Positions 61,455-64,000 of a DNA stretch of 64,000 nt are shown here, in pieces. The notes below the pieces were generated by a model. That model ran no database searches. It saw only the letters and a program-made list of their open reading frames with translations, and was not told where the DNA came from. Source of the stretch: Paludibacterium sp. (lineage in GTDB: Bacteria; Pseudomonadota; Gammaproteobacteria; Burkholderiales; Chromobacteriaceae); contig NZ_JAFAND010000025.1 in assembly GCF_019232825.1 (NCBI RefSeq), positions 1-64,000 of the forward strand. Direction: 5' to 3'. Numbering within the stretch: position 1 is the first letter of the stretch; each line of letters starts with the position of its first letter. Both the position numbers and the translations under genes were made by a program.

Positions 61455-64000
61455 CTACGCTTCCATGCTCATCAAACTGGCATTGCCGCCGGCGGCCGTG
61501 GTATTGACGCACAGCGCGCGCTCCACCACCAGCCGATGCCATTCGTAACCGTCGGCGCCGGCGCAGATCAACGGCACGATGGCGCCGTCGCGCGCGGCCA
61601 GTTCGCGCCGCGCCGAATCAGCCACATTGGCCGGCCCGGCGAACAGCACGGCATCGAGCCGCGGCGCCGCCAGCGGCGCGTCGGCGGTATCGACCCAGCC
61701 GGGCATCAGCGCGCACAGCGCGTCGTTCTCGGCGCTGTGCGGCAACAAAATGCGGTTGTCGCACGCCAGCGCGGCGATCATCTGCCGCAATAGCTCGCCG
61801 CGCTCGGGTGCCAAGCACGCAACCACGCCGCGCGCGGCGAAGCGCAGCGTGTTCTGCTCTCCGGTCGGTCCGGGCAGGTTCACCAGAGTCAGCAAGGGGC
61901 TTGCCAGCCGTGCATGGGTCACTTGCTCACGCATCCGGGCGAGTTCCGCCGGCGCCAAGCCCCAATGCGTCATCGCGCCTTCGAAGGCGATCAGACCCGG
62001 CAGCCGTGCCTCAAGCTGCGCCACGTCCAAGTGCGGACGCCAGGCGGCGCGGGTCAACCGGTACAAATAGAACGGACCGCCCGCCTTGGGCCCCGTGCCG
62101 GACTTGCCCTCGCCGCCAAACGGCTGCACGCCGACCACGGCGCCGACGATATTGCGGTTGACGTAGACGTTGCCCGCCTTGACCTGATCCGCCACGTAAT
62201 CGATGGTTTCGTCGATGCGGCTGTGCACGCCGTGCGTCAGGCCGTAGCCGCTGCGGTTGACCTCATCGAGCACCAGATCGAGCTGATCGGCGCCGAAGCG
62301 GCGCACGTGCAGCACCGGGCCGAACACTTCGCGGGTAAGCGGCGCGAGTGAATCGAGCTCGATGAGCGTCGGCGCCACGAAGTGGCCGCCGGCGGTTTCG
62401 GCCGGCAACACCGTCTGGTGCATGGCGCGCGCCACGCCGCGCATTTTGTCGATATGCGCGAGTAGCCCCGCGCGCGCCTCGTCATCGATCACCGGGCCGA
62501 TGTCGGTCGCCAATTGGGCCGGATCGCCGATGATCAGTTCGTCCATGGCCCCGCGCAGCATGGCCAGAATCTTGTCGGCCACGTCGTGCTGCAGGTACAA
62601 CACGCGCAGCGCCGAACAGCGTTGTCCGGCGGAGTCGAACGCCGAAGCCAGCACATCGGCCACCACCTGCTCCGGCAGCGCGGTGCTGTCGACGATCATC
62701 GCATTTTGCCCCCCGGTCTCGGCCACGAGCACGGTGTCGCCGCCTCGGGCGGCGAGCGTTCGATTGATCAGTTGCGCCACCTCGGTCGAGCCGGTGAAGA
62801 TCACCCCCTGCACGCGCGCGTCGTCGACGAGCGCGGCGCCCACATCCTCGCCGCGGCCCGGCAAGCATTGCAGCGCACCGCGTGGCACGCCGGCCTCATG
62901 CAGCAGACGCACCGCTTCGGCGGCAATCAGGCTCGTCTGCTCCGCCGGCTTCGCCAGCACGGTATTGCCGGCGGCCAGCGCGGCGCTGACTTCGCCGAGA
63001 AAAATCGCCAACGGGAAATTCCAGGGGCTGATGCACACCACCGGACCGAGCGGCGCCTTGCCCGCCAGCTCCTCGGCCGCCTGCCGGCTGTAATAACGCA
63101 GGAAATCGACCGCCTCGCGCACTTCGGCGAGGGCATTGGGCAACGTCTTGCCGGCCTCGCGCACCGCGAGCCCCATCAGATCGGCCCGATGCGCCTCCAG
63201 CAGATCGGCGGCGCGCTGCAAACAGGCGGCGCGCTCGGCCGGGGGGGTGGCGGCCCAGCCGGCGGCGGCATCCACGGCCAGCGTCACCGCGCGCTGCGCG
63301 TCCTCGGCCGTGGCATCGAACACCTGGCCGACGCGCTCGCCCAGATTGGCCGGGTTCTGCACAGCGCGGGCAACGCCGCCACGGCGATCGCCATCGGCCA
63401 GCATCGGACAGGCCATCCAGGCGCGGCGCTCGCTGTCTTGCAGCCGCTGCTGCAAGTCGGCCAGCACGAGCTCGCTGGAGAGATCGATCCCGGCGGAATT
63501 GCAACGGCTCGCGCCATAAAGCGCCGACGGCAACGGAATCTTGTCGTGAGGCCGCCCGCCCTCGCGCGCGGCCACCTCGCACGGATCGGCCACCAGATCC
63601 TCGATCGACACCGACTCGTCGACGATGCGGTTGACGAACGAGCTATTGGCGCCGTTTTCCAATAGACGCCGCACCAGGTAGGCCAACAACGTCTGATGCG
63701 AGCCGACTGGCGCATAGATGCGACAGCTGCGTCCCATGTTGGCGCTGCCGACCACTTGGTCATACAGCGTTTCGCCCATGCCGTGCAGGCACTGGAATTC
63801 GTAATCGAGGCCGGACGCCAGGGTAAACAGCGCCGACAACGTGTAGGCGTTGTGGGTAGCGAACTGCGGGAAAATAGCGTCCTGCGCCGAGAGCAGTGCC
63901 TTGGCGCAAGCCAGATAGGACACGTCGGTATGCACCTTGCGGGTATAGACCGGATAACCGGGCAGACCATCAACCTGGGCACGCTTGATTTCGGCGTCCC
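61455..64000 (-). CDS. putA: PutA, proline catabolism enzyme (5' end outside window)
   Basis: Bifunctional proline dehydrogenase/pyrroline-5-carboxylate dehydrogenase, oxidising proline to glutamate. The window holds about 848 codons; the coding frame is open through to the edge (DAEIKRAQVDGLPGYP), so the N-terminal DNA-binding and early barrel parts lie outside. Seen here: the end of the proline dehydrogenase barrel (FQCLHGMGETLYDQV, RIYAPVGSHQTLL), the aldehyde dehydrogenase domain with SPWNFPLAI, ETGGQNAMIVD and catalytic Cys in SAGQRCSALR, and a C-terminal domain of about 170 residues as in long PutAs. Confidence 0.95.
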   Translation of the reverse strand, partial: DAEIKRAQVDGLPGYPVYTRKVHTDVSYLACAKALLSAQDAIFPQFATHNAYTLSALFTLASGLDYEFQCLHGMGETLYDQVVGSANMGRSCRIYAPVGSHQTLLAYLVRRLLENGANSSFVNRIVDESVSIEDLVADPCEVAAREGGRPHDKIPLPSALYGASRCNSAGIDLSSELVLADLQQRLQDSERRAWMACPMLADGDRRGGVARAVQNPANLGERVGQVFDATAEDAQRAVTLAVDAAAGWAATPPAERAACLQRAADLLEAHRADLMGLAVREAGKTLPNALAEVREAVDFLRYYSRQAAEELAGKAPLGPVVCISPWNFPLAIFLGEVSAALAAGNTVLAKPAEQTSLIAAEAVRLLHEAGVPRGALQCLPGRGEDVGAALVDDARVQGVIFTGSTEVAQLINRTLAARGGDTVLVAETGGQNAMIVDSTALPEQVVADVLASAFDSAGQRCSALRVLYLQHDVADKILAMLRGAMDELIIGDPAQLATDIGPVIDDEARAGLLAHIDKMRGVARAMHQTVLPAETAGGHFVAPTLIELDSLAPLTREVFGPVLHVRRFGADQLDLVLDEVNRSGYGLTHGVHSRIDETIDYVADQVKAGNVYVNRNIVGAVVGVQPFGGEGKSGTGPKAGGPFYLYRLTRAAWRPHLDVAQLEARLPGLIAFEGAMTHWGLAPAELARMREQVTHARLASPLLTLVNLPGPTGEQNTLRFAARGVVACLAPERGELLRQMIAALACDNRILLPHSAENDALCALMPGWVDTADAPLAAPRLDAVLFAGPANVADSARRELAARDGAIVPLICAGADGYEWHRLVVERALCVNTTAAGGNASLMSMEA

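Overview
The window is GC-rich bacterial chromosome. Its gene content points to a betaproteobacterium, most likely order Neisseriales and close to Chromobacteriaceae. The clues are the dcd, tsaD, panBCD-dgk-folK-pcnB, trxA-rho and rnfB-nth neighbourhoods, a minimal ProQ, and lpxH next to a cyclophilin pair. This placement is inferred from content and gene order, not from a search. I saw no rRNA, tRNA, CRISPR array, prophage or complete insertion sequence. Genes are dense, on both strands, and mostly housekeeping.

Layout. 1-3.4 kb: a REP-associated tyrosine transposase (RAYT) with two inverted REP sequences, an extradiol dioxygenase, a class 1A-like dihydroorotate dehydrogenase and dcd. 3.5-7.6 kb: small hypotheticals, a YchJ-like protein, a lipoprotein, a K+ channel with a zinc-ribbon tail, glycerate kinase and ProQ. 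7.6-10.7 kb: a candidate small RNA, two Zur-like boxes and znuACB. 10.7-16.4 kb: an OsmC-like protein, tsaD, a YheS-like ABC-F protein, a repeat-rich intergenic stretch with DnaA-box-like motifs, and a SulP transporter. 16.5-20.5 kb: two cyclophilins, lpxH, selO. 20.5-24.6 kb: a LysR regulator, the acetate transporter satP and acs; satP and acs share a conserved upstream block. 24.9-31.6 kb: an AraC/GyrI-like regulator, rnfB-nth, a DegQ-type protease and small enzymes including rraA.

31.7-33.6 kb: a secreted protein that looks like a beta-barrel pore-forming cytolysin (V. cholerae/Aeromonas hemolysin type) with a C-terminal ricin-type lectin domain; a perfect 17-bp inverted repeat sits at its 3' end. 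33.7-38.3 kb: the pcnB-folK-dgk-panB-panC-panD operon. 38.4-49.1 kb: another candidate small RNA, norM, murB, a HAD hydrolase, MAPEG and CbiM-like membrane proteins, nadC, a diguanylate-cyclase-like sensor with a degenerate active site, a CoA-type Nudix hydrolase, YicG, rho and trxA. 49.3-54.9 kb: fabI, then a MarR-controlled tripartite efflux operon. 54.9-64 kb: a DUF1810-like protein, a TehA-like channel, a DMT transporter, a 44-residue membrane protein behind an FNR/Anr-type promoter, YqhD, an Rpn-family nuclease, a LivJ-type binding protein and the C-terminal two thirds of PutA, cut by the window edge.

How parts work together: the znu genes form a zinc uptake system probably repressed by Zur; satP and acs import and activate acetate; pan genes make pantothenate; marR and the efflux genes form a drug or fatty-acid export module. 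The best candidates for new biology are the RAYT/REP set, the duplicated DnaA-box element at 14.4-14.7 kb, the shared satP/acs block, the two small-RNA candidates, the FNR-linked small protein and the cytolysin-lectin gene.
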